Of a stretch of 64,000 nucleotides of DNA, positions 42,312 through 51,508 are shown in pieces. The translations under genes and the position numbers were made by a program. Origin of the DNA: CBDCHC01 sp965277055 (GTDB lineage: Bacteria; Pseudomonadota; Gammaproteobacteria; PS1; Pseudothioglobaceae); assembly GCA_965277055.1 (NCBI GenBank), contig OZ255703.1, positions 1,488,001 to 1,552,000 on the forward strand. The letters run 5' to 3'. The notes beneath the pieces were generated by a model, which was given only the letters and a program-made list of their open reading frames with translations, was not told where the DNA came from and did not search any database. The first letter of the stretch is position 1. Each line of letters starts with the position of its first letter.

Positions 42312-42487
42312 ATGTTCTTATTTATGCCTTATAAAATCACAAATTATACTAGTATATTTTATATGGGTACATATTTATCTCACGCATCACAGTATATATT
42401 TACAAAAAAATAATATAAATAACAATAATTTAAAATTATTTATTGATTATATTATTGATTTTGCAATAGAGTATCACTATATAGATA

Positions 42488-42520
42488 ATACTTGACTAAT
42501 TTAGTTGGGTAATTTAAAAT
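42488..42520 (+). promoter_or_regulatory. iscR promoter with type-1 IscR binding site
   Basis: The 25-bp stretch 42488-42512 begins ATACTTGACTAATTTAGT and matches the E. coli type-1 IscR box consensus at all but two positions. It overlaps the -35 hexamer TTGACT (42492-42497); TAAAAT (42515-42520) follows after exactly 17 nt. Binding of holo-IscR here would repress the isc operon, giving the usual feedback on iron-sulfur supply. Confidence 0.85.
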
Positions 42521-42582
42521 AGGGAACTGTATTTATAAGATACATAACTTTAACTTTATAACATTTATTTTGAGGATATATT

Positions 42583-42996
42583 ATGCAACTCACAACTAAA
42601 GGCAGATACGCAATTACCGCAATGCTTGATTTAGCAACCACTTCAAGCAAAACACCAGTAACCCTGGATGTTATTTCTGGTAGGCAAAATATTTCATTAT
42701 CATATTTAGAGCAACTCTTTGCTAAGCTTAGAAAAAGTGGCTTAGTAAAAAGTATTCGTGGGCCCGGTGGCGGCTATTTAATCAACCAAGACGCAAATGA
42801 TATTAGCATTAGTGAAATTATTGAAGCAGTAGATGAAAATATTGATTTACGTCGTTGTCAAGGGCTTGCAAATTGTCATAGTGGCCGCGAGTGTATTTCA
42901 CATAATTTGTGGTGTGAAGTCTCATCACAAATACGGGAATTCCTAAGCCATAAGACGCTTGGTGATGTTATCAAAGAGTATAATAGCAAACACTAA
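42583..42996 (+). CDS. iscR: iron-sulfur cluster regulator IscR
   Basis: A 137-residue Rrf2-family repressor with an N-terminal winged HTH (MQLTTKGRYAITAMLDL; SLSYLEQLFAKLRKSGLV; GPGGGYLI) and the cluster ligands Cys92, Cys98, Cys104 and His107, matching the E. coli positions. It senses 2Fe-2S status and controls its own operon through the box just upstream. GAGG precedes the ATG. iscS follows after 27 nt. Confidence 0.96.
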   Translation: MQLTTKGRYAITAMLDLATTSSKTPVTLDVISGRQNISLSYLEQLFAKLRKSGLVKSIRGPGGGYLINQDANDISISEIIEAVDENIDLRRCQGLANCHSGRECISHNLWCEVSSQIREFLSHKTLGDVIKEYNSKH

Positions 42997-43023
42997 ATAG
43001 ATTACGATTTAAGGAATTAGCTA

Positions 43024-44241
43024 ATGGAAAATAAACCCATTTATATGGATTACTCAGCAACAACACCAGTTGATAAGCGTGTTGCTGATGAGATGATTCA
43101 ACATCTTACTATGGATAACGATTTTGGCAATCCTGCATCTCGTTCTCATTATTACGGTTGGCAAGCAGAACAAGCTGTTTCAATCGCACGCGAACAAGTA
43201 GCTACTCTTGTCAATGCAGACCATAGAGAAATCGTATGGACTTCTGGTGCAACTGAAAGTAATAATTTAGCGATTAAGGGTATTGCAGGTTTTTATAAAG
43301 AAAAAGGAAATCATATTGTTACCCTGAAAACAGAGCATAAGGCAGTACTTGATACTTGCAGATATTTAGAAGAAAAAGGGTGTGAAGTAGATTATCTTGA
43401 TCCTAATTCTGATGGACTATTAGACCTTGAAGTATTGAAAAACACTATTCGTCCTGAGACAATACTCGTCTCCATTATGCATGTAAATAACGAAATTGGC
43501 GTGGTGCAAGATCTTGAAGCAATTGGTACTATTTGCCGTGAAAAAGGGGTGTTTTTCCATGTCGATGCAGCCCAAAGTGTAGGTAAGATTGATATTGATT
43601 TAAGCACGTTACCAGTTGATTTAATGAGTTTTTCTGCACATAAAATTTACGGCCCTAAAGGTATTGGTGCGTTATATGTACGTCGCAAACCAAGAGTGCG
43701 CTTAGAGGCACAAATACATGGTGGCGGGCATGAACGCGGGATGCGTAGTGGTACACTTGCTACTCACCAAATTGTAGGTATGGGTAAGGCATTTGAGATT
43801 GCAGGGCAAGAAATGCATACAGACAATGAGCGTATTCTTACTCTGAGAAAACGCTTAGAAGCAGGTTTTGCTGATATGGAAGAAGTCTATATTAATGGTT
43901 CTACAGATAAACGTATTGCAGGTAATTTAAATATTAGTTTTAACTATATCGAAGGTGAATCACTCATGATGGCAATTAGTAATGTTGCGGTATCTTCTGG
44001 TTCTGCGTGTACTTCAGCGAGCTTAGAGCCATCGTATGTTCTGCGTGCTATTGGGCTTAATGATGAACTTGCTCACTCTTCAATTCGTTTTACTATTGGA
44101 CGCTTTACTACAGAGAAAGATGTAGATGATACGATTGAATTAGTGCGTGAAAAAGTACAGAAATTACGAGAGTTATCCCCACTTTGGGATATGTATAAAG
44201 ATGGTGTGGACTTATCACAGGTGAAGTGGGCTGCACATTAA
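43024..44241 (+). CDS. iscS: cysteine desulfurase IscS
   Basis: A 405-residue PLP enzyme that takes sulfur from cysteine for cluster assembly and tRNA thiolation. Visible features are MDYSATTPVDKRV, ATESNNLAIKG, the PLP Lys in MSFSAHKIYGPKG, and the catalytic Cys loop SSGSACTSASLEPS. It is the second gene of the isc operon, and its C-terminus keeps the LSPLWDMYKDG docking tail. Confidence 0.97.
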   Translation: MENKPIYMDYSATTPVDKRVADEMIQHLTMDNDFGNPASRSHYYGWQAEQAVSIAREQVATLVNADHREIVWTSGATESNNLAIKGIAGFYKEKGNHIVTLKTEHKAVLDTCRYLEEKGCEVDYLDPNSDGLLDLEVLKNTIRPETILVSIMHVNNEIGVVQDLEAIGTICREKGVFFHVDAAQSVGKIDIDLSTLPVDLMSFSAHKIYGPKGIGALYVRRKPRVRLEAQIHGGGHERGMRSGTLATHQIVGMGKAFEIAGQEMHTDNERILTLRKRLEAGFADMEEVYINGSTDKRIAGNLNISFNYIEGESLMMAISNVAVSSGSACTSASLEPSYVLRAIGLNDELAHSSIRFTIGRFTTEKDVDDTIELVREKVQKLRELSPLWDMYKDGVDLSQVKWAAH

Positions 44242-44296
44242 TAATTAAGAAAGTAATATATATTTTTATTTATTACAATACGAAAAGGAGTAACTT

Positions 44297-44674
44297 ATGG
44301 CATATGGCAACAAAGTAATGGATCATTACGAAAACCCAAGAAACGTGGGAGTAATGGACAAAGATGCTAAAACAGTAGGTACAGGTATGGTCGGTGCACC
44401 TGCGTGCGGTGATGTAATGCGTTTACAAATTGAAGTAGGTGCCGATGGTGTGATTAGTGATGCAAAATTCAAAACCTATGGATGTGGTTCTGCAATTGCT
44501 TCTAGTTCTTTACTTACTGAGTGGGTTAAGGGTAAAACACTTGATGAAGCTAAAGAAATTAAAAACACCGAAATTGCCGAAGAGCTTGAACTTCCGCCAG
44601 TAAAAATACATTGTTCAGTACTTGCTGAAGATGCAATTAAAGCAGCAATTGAAGATTATCAAAGTAAAAATTAA
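44297..44674 (+). CDS. iscU: iron-sulfur cluster scaffold IscU
   Basis: A 125-residue scaffold on which 2Fe-2S clusters form. The three ligand Cys are in APACGDVMRL, KTYGCGSAIAS and KIHCSVLAE; the HscA-recognition LPPVK motif (ELPPVKIHC) is intact. AAGGAG lies before the ATG. The LPPVK motif implies an HscA chaperone exists, although no hscA gene follows here. Confidence 0.97.
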   Translation: MAYGNKVMDHYENPRNVGVMDKDAKTVGTGMVGAPACGDVMRLQIEVGADGVISDAKFKTYGCGSAIASSSLLTEWVKGKTLDEAKEIKNTEIAEELELPPVKIHCSVLAEDAIKAAIEDYQSKN

Positions 44675-44682
44675 TTCAACTC

Positions 44683-45003
44683 ATGATTACACTCACAACA
44701 GTCGCACATGATAGAGTATCTAGCTTTCTCACCAACCGTGGGAGAGGCGTAGGTATTAGGCTTAGTGTACAAACAACAGGTTGCTCTGGACTCGGGTATA
44801 ACATTGAGTTTGTGGATGAAGTACAGCCAGAAGATGAAATTTTTGAGTACAACGGGGTAAAAGTTGTTGTGGATAAAAAGTCACTCATTTACCTTGATGG
44901 TACTGAGGTAGATTATGTCAAAGAAGGGCTTAATGAAGGCTTTGAATTTAATAATCCTAATGCTAAAGCAAAGTGTGGCTGTGGTGAGAGTTTCACTGTA
45001 TAA
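44683..45003 (+). CDS. iscA: iron-sulfur assembly protein IscA
   Basis: A 106-residue A-type carrier with the three conserved Cys: one in QTTGCSGLGY and the pair in KCGCGES. It accepts clusters from IscU and passes them to 4Fe-4S targets. It starts 8 nt after iscU. Confidence 0.95.
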   Translation: MITLTTVAHDRVSSFLTNRGRGVGIRLSVQTTGCSGLGYNIEFVDEVQPEDEIFEYNGVKVVVDKKSLIYLDGTEVDYVKEGLNEGFEFNNPNAKAKCGCGESFTV

Positions 45004-45009
45004 CCCTGA

Positions 45010-45534
45010 GTGACTACCCCACTATCCACTGACAACGAAACCTATTTTTCAGTATTTGATTTACCATTTTCTTTTACGTTGTCACTAGCACAGCTAAATA
45101 CTGCGTATACTGCACTCATTGCAGAGCATCACCCAGATAACTTTGCAGATGATGAGCAACATACCATGCAAGCACTAGAATTTACCGCCTATCTTAATAC
45201 TGCCTATAAGACCTTAAAGCACCCTGTAGAGCGAGGTGCATATATGCTGAGTCTTCATAACATCAACGCATTTGATGAATATGACACGCAGATGCAACCA
45301 GCATTTTTAATTGAGCAAATAGAACTCCAAGAACAACTTGAGTCACTTAGCGATGAATCCGACCTTGAGGATTATTTAGCAAGTGTTAAAACTAAAATCA
45401 TTAGCCATATGGGGAACATTCATGAATCTTATGAGGCTGAACAATTTGAAATAATGCGTAATTTAGTACGTGAATTGAAATTTTATATACAGCTACAAAC
45501 TCTAGCTGAAGAAAAATTAGAGAGTTTTTTGTAA
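45010..45534 (+). CDS. hscB: co-chaperone HscB
   Basis: A 174-residue J-domain protein with the HPD motif in EHHPDNFADD and a C-terminal helical domain that binds IscU. It stimulates HscA to release clusters from IscU. Its start is a GTG 6 nt after iscA. The operon stops here: hscA, fdx and iscX, normally next, are absent, and the convergent corE gene begins 2 nt away. Confidence 0.92.
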   Translation: MTTPLSTDNETYFSVFDLPFSFTLSLAQLNTAYTALIAEHHPDNFADDEQHTMQALEFTAYLNTAYKTLKHPVERGAYMLSLHNINAFDEYDTQMQPAFLIEQIELQEQLESLSDESDLEDYLASVKTKIISHMGNIHESYEAEQFEIMRNLVRELKFYIQLQTLAEEKLESFL

Positions 45535-45536
45535 AT

Positions 45537-46034
45537 TTAGCGCAGTATTTCTAAAGCTATTTTTGTGCCAAAATATCCTATAATCAGTAGAATAAATGAT
45601 ATTTGCACACTAGTAATAGCTCTTTTATCGCTTAGCCCTGTCACCAAACGGAGTATAATAAGTCCTAACAGCACCACCCAAGAAATAAGAGCAAATACTG
45701 TTTTGTGCACAAGTTGTTGAGAAAATAAATCCTCAACGACGTCTAAACCATTCACAATCGCAACACTTAGTAGTGCAAAACCAAGATAAATAGTACCAAA
45801 TAATACTTTTTCACTTGTTTCTAACGCAGGAAAATGAGTGATAACGCTGAGGTTATGCGAACGCAATTGCTTAATTTGGTAACTCATCATATAGCTTAGA
45901 ATAAATGCAGCAAATAACATACCATAACTAACTACAGAGAGGATAATATGGGCATTATAGATATCTAGTACTCCTGCAAAAATTATAATGGTAGTAATCA
46001 AGGAAAACACATGTGGGAGAAATAACAAAAACAT
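45537..46034 (-). CDS. CorE/YpjD-type CcsA-like membrane protein, shortened
   Basis: A 165-residue hydrophobic protein with about five helices, resembling the C-terminal part of the cytochrome-c-assembly-like (CcsA) family member encoded next to ffh in many gammaproteobacteria. Matching stretches are SVVSYGMLFAAFILSYMM, HFPALETSEKVLF and HKTVFALISWVVLLGLI. Typical members have about 260 residues, so some 90 N-terminal residues are missing. It diverges from ffh by 60 nt. Confidence 0.72.
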   Translation of the reverse strand: MFLLFLPHVFSLITTIIIFAGVLDIYNAHIILSVVSYGMLFAAFILSYMMSYQIKQLRSHNLSVITHFPALETSEKVLFGTIYLGFALLSVAIVNGLDVVEDLFSQQLVHKTVFALISWVVLLGLIILRLVTGLSDKRAITSVQISFILLIIGYFGTKIALEILR

Positions 46035-46094
46035 AAAGGAGTAAGAAAGTCTTGAAATTGTATAATAATAGATTATAGAAAATTTGTATTAAAA

Positions 46095-47576
46095 ATGTTT
46101 GATAATTTAACGAATAGACTCACTAATAGTTTTAAAGCACTCAGTGGTAATGCCAAACTGAGTGAGAAAAACATTAAAGAAGCATTAAAAGAAGTCAGAA
46201 AGTCTTTATTAGAGGCTGATGTTGCCTTTCCTGTCATTAAGGAATTTTTAAAAACTACCGAACAAAAAGCACTAGGGCTTAAAGTTGCCTCTGGATTAAA
46301 CCCCAAACAAGAATTTATTAAACTTGTACAAACAGAGCTAACTCATACTATTGGTGAGCAAGCACAGGAGCTTAATTTAAAGACTTCCCCACCAGCAGTG
46401 ATTATGCTTGCAGGTCTGCAAGGTGCAGGTAAGACTACTACTATTGCAAAATTAGCAAAATACCTAATAGAACAACACAAGAAAAAAGTAGTAGTCGTAT
46501 CTGCTGATGTGTATAGACCCTCAGCTATTGAGCAACTTAAAGTTTTGAGTGAGTTAGTAGGGTGTGAATTTTTTCCTTCTACTATAGATCAAGCACCAGA
46601 GCAAATTGTTACAAAGGCTAAAGAATTTGCTCGCAAGCAATTTTATGACGTACTATTAGTCGATACCGCAGGTCGCACTACTCTTGATAGTGAGATGATG
46701 GATGAGATTAGTCGCTTACATAATAAAACCTCACCGATTGAAACGCTCTTTGTAGTAGATAGTATGACTGGGCAAGATGCTGCCCATACCGCTAAAGCAT
46801 TTGGCGAAGCAATTCCTCTAACTGGTGTTATTCTAACCAAAATTGATGGTGACGCCAGAGGTGGTGCGGCACTTTCAGTAAAACAGATTACTGGTAAGCC
46901 TATTAAGTTTTTAGGAAGTGGTGAAAAAACTGATGCACTTGAAGTATTTCACCCCGACAGATTAGTTTCTCGTATTTTGGGGATGGGTGATATTCTCTCC
47001 TTAATTGAAGAAATTGAAGCTAAAGTTGATAAGAAAAAAGCAGTGCAAACTGCTGCCAAAATGTCTAGAGGTAAATTTGACTTTAATGATATGAAAACGC
47101 AATTAGAGCAAATGGAACAAATGGGTGGCATGGAAGCTATTATGGGCAAAATTCCTGGTATGAGCAAAATTCCTGAGAGTGTGAAAAATAAAGCTATAGG
47201 CGAAGCCCCGCCTCAAAAAATGATAGCTATTATCAACTCTATGACTAAAAAAGAGCGTGTATATGTAAACTTATTAAACAAAGGTTCTCGCAAGCAACGT
47301 ATCGCCAAAGGTTCTGGTACTACAATTCAAGATGTGAATAAACTCATTAAGCAACTGGAAAAAATGCAAAAAATGATGAAGAAAATGTCTGGCTCTAAGA
47401 TGAAAAAAATGATGAGCCAATTTGGTGGTGGGATGCCAGATATGGGAGACATGGGGGGCACAGGCAATCCATCAGCAGGGAGTACTCCTGATTTAGCTGA
47501 ACTTCAAAAAGCTATGGGTGGTATGGGCAATATGCCTTTAGGGAGTAATGGCAAACTTCCATTTAACTTTAAGTAG
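46095..47576 (+). CDS. ffh: signal recognition particle protein Ffh
   Basis: A 493-residue SRP54 GTPase that targets membrane proteins. It has an N domain, a G domain with AGLQGAGKTTTIAKLA, DTAGRT and TKIDGDARGGAALS, and a Met-rich M domain (MEQMGGMEAIMGKIPGM, then MQKMMKKMSGSKMKKMM) that binds 4.5S RNA and signal peptides. The C-terminus is a Gly/Met-rich tail, slightly longer than in E. coli (453 residues). Confidence 0.97.
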   Translation: MFDNLTNRLTNSFKALSGNAKLSEKNIKEALKEVRKSLLEADVAFPVIKEFLKTTEQKALGLKVASGLNPKQEFIKLVQTELTHTIGEQAQELNLKTSPPAVIMLAGLQGAGKTTTIAKLAKYLIEQHKKKVVVVSADVYRPSAIEQLKVLSELVGCEFFPSTIDQAPEQIVTKAKEFARKQFYDVLLVDTAGRTTLDSEMMDEISRLHNKTSPIETLFVVDSMTGQDAAHTAKAFGEAIPLTGVILTKIDGDARGGAALSVKQITGKPIKFLGSGEKTDALEVFHPDRLVSRILGMGDILSLIEEIEAKVDKKKAVQTAAKMSRGKFDFNDMKTQLEQMEQMGGMEAIMGKIPGMSKIPESVKNKAIGEAPPQKMIAIINSMTKKERVYVNLLNKGSRKQRIAKGSGTTIQDVNKLIKQLEKMQKMMKKMSGSKMKKMMSQFGGGMPDMGDMGGTGNPSAGSTPDLAELQKAMGGMGNMPLGSNGKLPFNFK

Positions 47577-47582
47577 GCAAAT

Positions 47583-48482
47583 ATGAAATATTTAATTACT
47601 GGTGGTACAGGGTTTATCGGGACTAATGTATGTAAATCTTTAGCACATGATGAACTCATAGTATTCACTAGGAATATATACAGAGCCGAAAGGTACTTTA
47701 GTGCTCAGGGTATAAACAACGTACGCTGTATTGATGAGTTAGCAACATTTTCTGATACTGTAGATGTAATTATTAATCTTGCAGGCAGAGGAATATTTGA
47801 TAAACGCTGGTCTGATAGCTATAAGCAACAGCTAATTAATAGTCGCATAGATACTACTCGGGCACTAAGTGATTATATAGCTCGTATACAAGTGAAACCT
47901 CAGGTGTGTATTTCTGCATCAGCTGTTGGGATTTATGGTGAACAACTTACTCCAGTAGGAGAAGAGGGCACTCAGGGCAGTGGCTTTGCAGCAGAGTTAT
48001 GCCAGTCTTGGGAAGCAGAGGCACAACGGATTACAGCACAAGGAGTGCGCACTTGTATTATGCGTTTAGGAGTGGTCATAGGTAATGGTGGGATGCTGAC
48101 CAAAACCTTGCCCAGTGTGAAATTTGGTATGGGTGCATACTTCGGGGATGGTGCTATGGCTATGCCGTGGGTGCATATCGATGATGTCGTTAAGGTGATT
48201 GTTCATCTTATTAAAGAAAATGAGAGCGGAGTATATAATGTAGTTGCTCCAGAAATTATTACCAATAAGCAATTTATGGATACTCTTGCGAGCACCATAC
48301 GCCGTAAGATTCGTATGCATATGCCAAGAAAGGTGTTGCATATATTGTTTGGTGAAGGAGCAAATGAGGTGCTACTGAGTAGTCAACACCTTGTTCCATC
48401 CAGATTGCTTAATGCAAAATATGTCTTCCAACATCCTACTATCAAAAGTGCCCTACACAACACCATAGGAACAACGTATTAA
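47583..48482 (+). CDS. SDR-type epimerase (DUF1731, YfcH-like)
   Basis: A 299-residue NAD(P)-dependent epimerase-like protein. The Rossmann motif is TGGTGFIGTNV; the active-site region shows SASAVGIYGE, and the C-terminal DUF1731 part contains FGEGANEVLLSSQHLVPSRL. The family includes E. coli YfcH and cell-division-linked SulA homologues; the substrate is unknown. It starts 6 nt after ffh and is probably co-transcribed. Confidence 0.85.
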   Translation: MKYLITGGTGFIGTNVCKSLAHDELIVFTRNIYRAERYFSAQGINNVRCIDELATFSDTVDVIINLAGRGIFDKRWSDSYKQQLINSRIDTTRALSDYIARIQVKPQVCISASAVGIYGEQLTPVGEEGTQGSGFAAELCQSWEAEAQRITAQGVRTCIMRLGVVIGNGGMLTKTLPSVKFGMGAYFGDGAMAMPWVHIDDVVKVIVHLIKENESGVYNVVAPEIITNKQFMDTLASTIRRKIRMHMPRKVLHILFGEGANEVLLSSQHLVPSRLLNAKYVFQHPTIKSALHNTIGTTY

Positions 48483-48498
48483 AATAGACATATTTTTA

Positions 48499-48537
48499 TT
48501 GTATGTTTTCTATGTTATATGTATAATGTGAAAACAT
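48499..48537 (+). promoter_or_regulatory. dctPQM promoter flanked by an inverted repeat
   Basis: TTGTAT (48499-48504) and TATAAT (48522-48527) are 17 nt apart. ATGTTTTC (48503-48510) and GAAAACAT (48530-48537) form an 8-bp inverted repeat around the -10 region, a plausible operator for an unknown regulator of this TRAP transporter. Confidence 0.6.
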
Positions 48538-48559
48538 TTTTACAACCTAGGAGAATATA

Positions 48560-49564
48560 ATGAAATATAATGTGAAACATGCTGTACTTGCTTTTGTCGG
48601 ATCTATATTACTATTTAGCACTTCATTTACAGTGTCGGCAGAAGAAATTGTACTTAAATTTTCGCATGTAACTACCGAAAAAACACCAAAAGGTAAGGGT
48701 GCAATGCTGTTCAAGAAAATGGTAGAAGAGCGTCTTGCTGGTAAAGTAAAAGTTGAAGTATATCCAAGCTCACAGTTATATAATGATAATGATGTATTAA
48801 AAGCATTATTGCTTGGAGATGTACATTTAGCAGCACCATCACTTTCTAAATTCTCTAAATTTACCGATAAATGGGCACTCTTTGATTTGCCATTCTTATT
48901 TAAGAATGCACAATCATTAAATTGCTTTACTGAGTCAGCTAAAGGACAGTTATTATTGGATGCTGCAAGTTCTAAAGGGATTAAAGGTTTGGGGTATTGG
49001 CTTAATGGTATGAAGCAAATATCTGCTAATAATCCATTACTTGAGCCAAAAGATGCAGCAGGTAATAAATTTAGAATTATGACTTCTGATGTACTTAAAG
49101 CTCAATTTGAAGCTGTAGAAGCAAACCCACAAAAAATGGCATTTTCCGAAGTATACGGTGCTCTTTCTGCTGGAGTAATTGATGGCCAAGAAAATACATG
49201 GTCCAATATTAGAACAAAAAAATTCTTTGAAGTACAAAGTGATACCACAGTATCAAATCATGGTGTACTTGAGTATGCACTTGTGACTTCTGAGAGATTT
49301 TGGAATTCATTACCTAATGATATTCGCACAGAATTAGAAGCAATTATTGCAGAAGTAACAAAACAAGTAGTTACTCTGGCTCTTGATGCAGCGGCAGAAG
49401 ATATGGAATATGTCATTAATTCTGGTAAAACCAATGTACACTTCTTATCTACAGCTAATCAACAAAAGTGGGTAGAAGCAATGAAACCAGTATGGGATAA
49501 ATTTGCTGATCAAGTAGGTCGTGATAATATTGCTGCAGTACAAGCTTGTAACGCAAAAAATTAA
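48560..49564 (+). CDS. dctP: TRAP transporter substrate-binding protein DctP
   Basis: A 334-residue periplasmic binding protein with a signal peptide cleaved near TVSAEE. The DctP signature is clear: LKFSHVTTEKTPKGKGAMLF, KVKVEVYPSSQLYND, GLGYWLNGMKQIS, and NKFRIMTSDVLKAQFEA with the organic-anion-binding Arg. It most likely binds C4-dicarboxylates or related organic acids and delivers them to DctQM. GGAGAA lies before the start. Confidence 0.93.
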   Translation: MKYNVKHAVLAFVGSILLFSTSFTVSAEEIVLKFSHVTTEKTPKGKGAMLFKKMVEERLAGKVKVEVYPSSQLYNDNDVLKALLLGDVHLAAPSLSKFSKFTDKWALFDLPFLFKNAQSLNCFTESAKGQLLLDAASSKGIKGLGYWLNGMKQISANNPLLEPKDAAGNKFRIMTSDVLKAQFEAVEANPQKMAFSEVYGALSAGVIDGQENTWSNIRTKKFFEVQSDTTVSNHGVLEYALVTSERFWNSLPNDIRTELEAIIAEVTKQVVTLALDAAAEDMEYVINSGKTNVHFLSTANQQKWVEAMKPVWDKFADQVGRDNIAAVQACNAKN

Positions 49565-49606
49565 CCAGTTAAAAATTTCTTGTGAAGTTAATTCGCTAGT
49601 GCTACT

Positions 49607-50107
49607 ATGAGTAATATACTTACCAAATTAGAAGAATATGTTATTATTCTGTGTCTGAGTGCCATGACTATTGTTACTTTTAGTCAGGTTATTGCGCGTT
49701 ATGTCTTTAATTCAGGAGCAGTTTGGGCTCTTGAATTAACAACCTATTTTTTTGCTTGGATGGTCCTGGTTGGAGCATCATATCTCATCAAAACAGGTTC
49801 GCATATCGCAGTGACTGCACTTGTTGACACCTTTAGTCCTTCTACTGCAAAATTATGCACTATATTTGCTATTTTGATGTGCATGATATTTGTAATTATT
49901 ATGTTTATTGGAGCATATAACTATGTAGAACTCCTCTATATTATTGATGTTGAAATGGAAGATATGCCAATTGCAGAATGGAAGGGAAAAATTGTTCTGC
50001 CTATTGGATTTGGTTTGATGTTTGTCCGACTTATTGAAGTATTAATTGGTGTAATCAAAAATACTCATACTACTATGAGTTTTCAACATACTCACACTAA
50101 ACAATAA
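49607..50107 (+). CDS. dctQ: TRAP transporter small membrane subunit DctQ
   Basis: A 166-residue protein with four helices, typical of DctQ (VIARYVFNSGAVWALELTTY, FAWMVLVGASYLIKTGSHI). It links the binding protein to the large permease DctM. It lies 42 nt after dctP and 3 nt before dctM. Confidence 0.92.
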   Translation: MSNILTKLEEYVIILCLSAMTIVTFSQVIARYVFNSGAVWALELTTYFFAWMVLVGASYLIKTGSHIAVTALVDTFSPSTAKLCTIFAILMCMIFVIIMFIGAYNYVELLYIIDVEMEDMPIAEWKGKIVLPIGFGLMFVRLIEVLIGVIKNTHTTMSFQHTHTKQ

Positions 50108-50110
50108 TCT

Positions 50111-51409
50111 ATGGAAATCGCACTACTTTTTTTCTTATTATTTGGTCTCATGGCCATTGGCGTTCCTGTTGCTTTTGCTTTGGGATTTTCTAGCGTAAGC
50201 ATCATCATTTTATTTGGTAATGAGACAATAGCATCTCTATCTTCTCATATTTTCCAAACTATGCAACATTATACGTTGCTCGCAATTCCTTTTTTTGTGC
50301 TTGCTTCTAGTTTTTTAACAAAAGGAGGTTCTGCCAAGCGTTTAGTGGCATTTGCCACAAATTCTATTGGTTGGTTGCGTGGTGGGCTTCCTATGGCAAG
50401 TGTATTTGCTTGCATGATGTTCGCTGCTGTCTCTGGTTCTTCTCCGGCGACAGTAGTTGCTATCGGCTCTATTGTAATTGGTGCAATGGTTGCTCAGGGG
50501 TATCCACAAAAATTTGCCGCAGGAGTGATTAGTAGTGCTGGTACCATGGGGATTTTAATCCCACCCTCTATTGTGATGGTGGTTTATGCTGCTGCGACTG
50601 ATGTATCAGTTGGACGCATGTTTTTAGCCGGGATAATTCCAGGACTTATTATTGGGATTGTGATGATGATTGCCATTTTTATAGTTGCGTCCTATAAGAA
50701 ATATCCAAATGTACCATTTCAAGGATTTAAAGCATTAGCTAAATCTGCTCTTGATGCTTTTGGTGGATTATTCCTTATTATTATTATTATGGGTGGGATT
50801 TATGGTGGTATTTTTACCCCTACCGAAGCAGCCGCAGTAGCCGCAGTATATGCTTTTATTTTAGGTGTATTTGTTTACCGAGATATTCCACTTAAAAAAA
50901 TATCAAGTGTTATTAAAGAAGCAGGAGTAACTTCTGTGATGCTCATGTTTATTATTTCTTGTGCAATGCTATTTGCATTTGTATTAACTAATGAACGTAT
51001 CCCTCACGCTATAGCAGAGGCTATTATTGATTTTGGATTACCAGTATGGGGGTTCTTGCTTTTGGTGAATGTAGTTCTGCTCATTGCTGGGAATTTCATG
51101 GAGCCCTCTGCAGTGCTTCTCATTATGGCACCTATTTTATTTCCTATTGCGATTGAACTTGGTATTGATCCAATACATTTAGGCATTATTATGGTGGTTA
51201 ATATGGAAATTGGTATGCTCACACCACCTGTGGGGTTAAATCTTTTTGTCACTTCTAGCATTACTAAAATGCCTATTCTTGAAGTTATTAAAGCAACTTT
51301 TCCATGGCTTATTCTTATGCTTGGATTTTTGATGCTTGTGACATTTGTTCCTGAGATTTCAACATATATTCCTAATACTTTAATGGGTCCAGAAATTATT
51401 TCTCGCTAA
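50111..51409 (+). CDS. dctM: TRAP transporter large permease DctM
   Basis: A 432-residue, twelve-helix sodium-coupled permease. Typical stretches are GVPVAFALGFSS, LLAIPFFVLASSFLTKGG, SSPATVVAIGSIV, GILIPPSIVMVVYA and MEIGMLTPPVGLNLFV. It performs secondary uptake of organic acids together with DctPQ. It ends the operon; the next gene has its own -10 box (TATAAT, 51476-51481). Confidence 0.95.
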   Translation: MEIALLFFLLFGLMAIGVPVAFALGFSSVSIIILFGNETIASLSSHIFQTMQHYTLLAIPFFVLASSFLTKGGSAKRLVAFATNSIGWLRGGLPMASVFACMMFAAVSGSSPATVVAIGSIVIGAMVAQGYPQKFAAGVISSAGTMGILIPPSIVMVVYAAATDVSVGRMFLAGIIPGLIIGIVMMIAIFIVASYKKYPNVPFQGFKALAKSALDAFGGLFLIIIIMGGIYGGIFTPTEAAAVAAVYAFILGVFVYRDIPLKKISSVIKEAGVTSVMLMFIISCAMLFAFVLTNERIPHAIAEAIIDFGLPVWGFLLLVNVVLLIAGNFMEPSAVLLIMAPILFPIAIELGIDPIHLGIIMVVNMEIGMLTPPVGLNLFVTSSITKMPILEVIKATFPWLILMLGFLMLVTFVPEISTYIPNTLMGPEIISR

Positions 51410-51508
51410 TTATTTCATAAGGCGAACTTTATTTTTTACCCGTATTACCTTATATGGATAGATAAATATTTAGGTTATAATAGTGCATCTATTAAATGGC
51501 TTTGAAAT

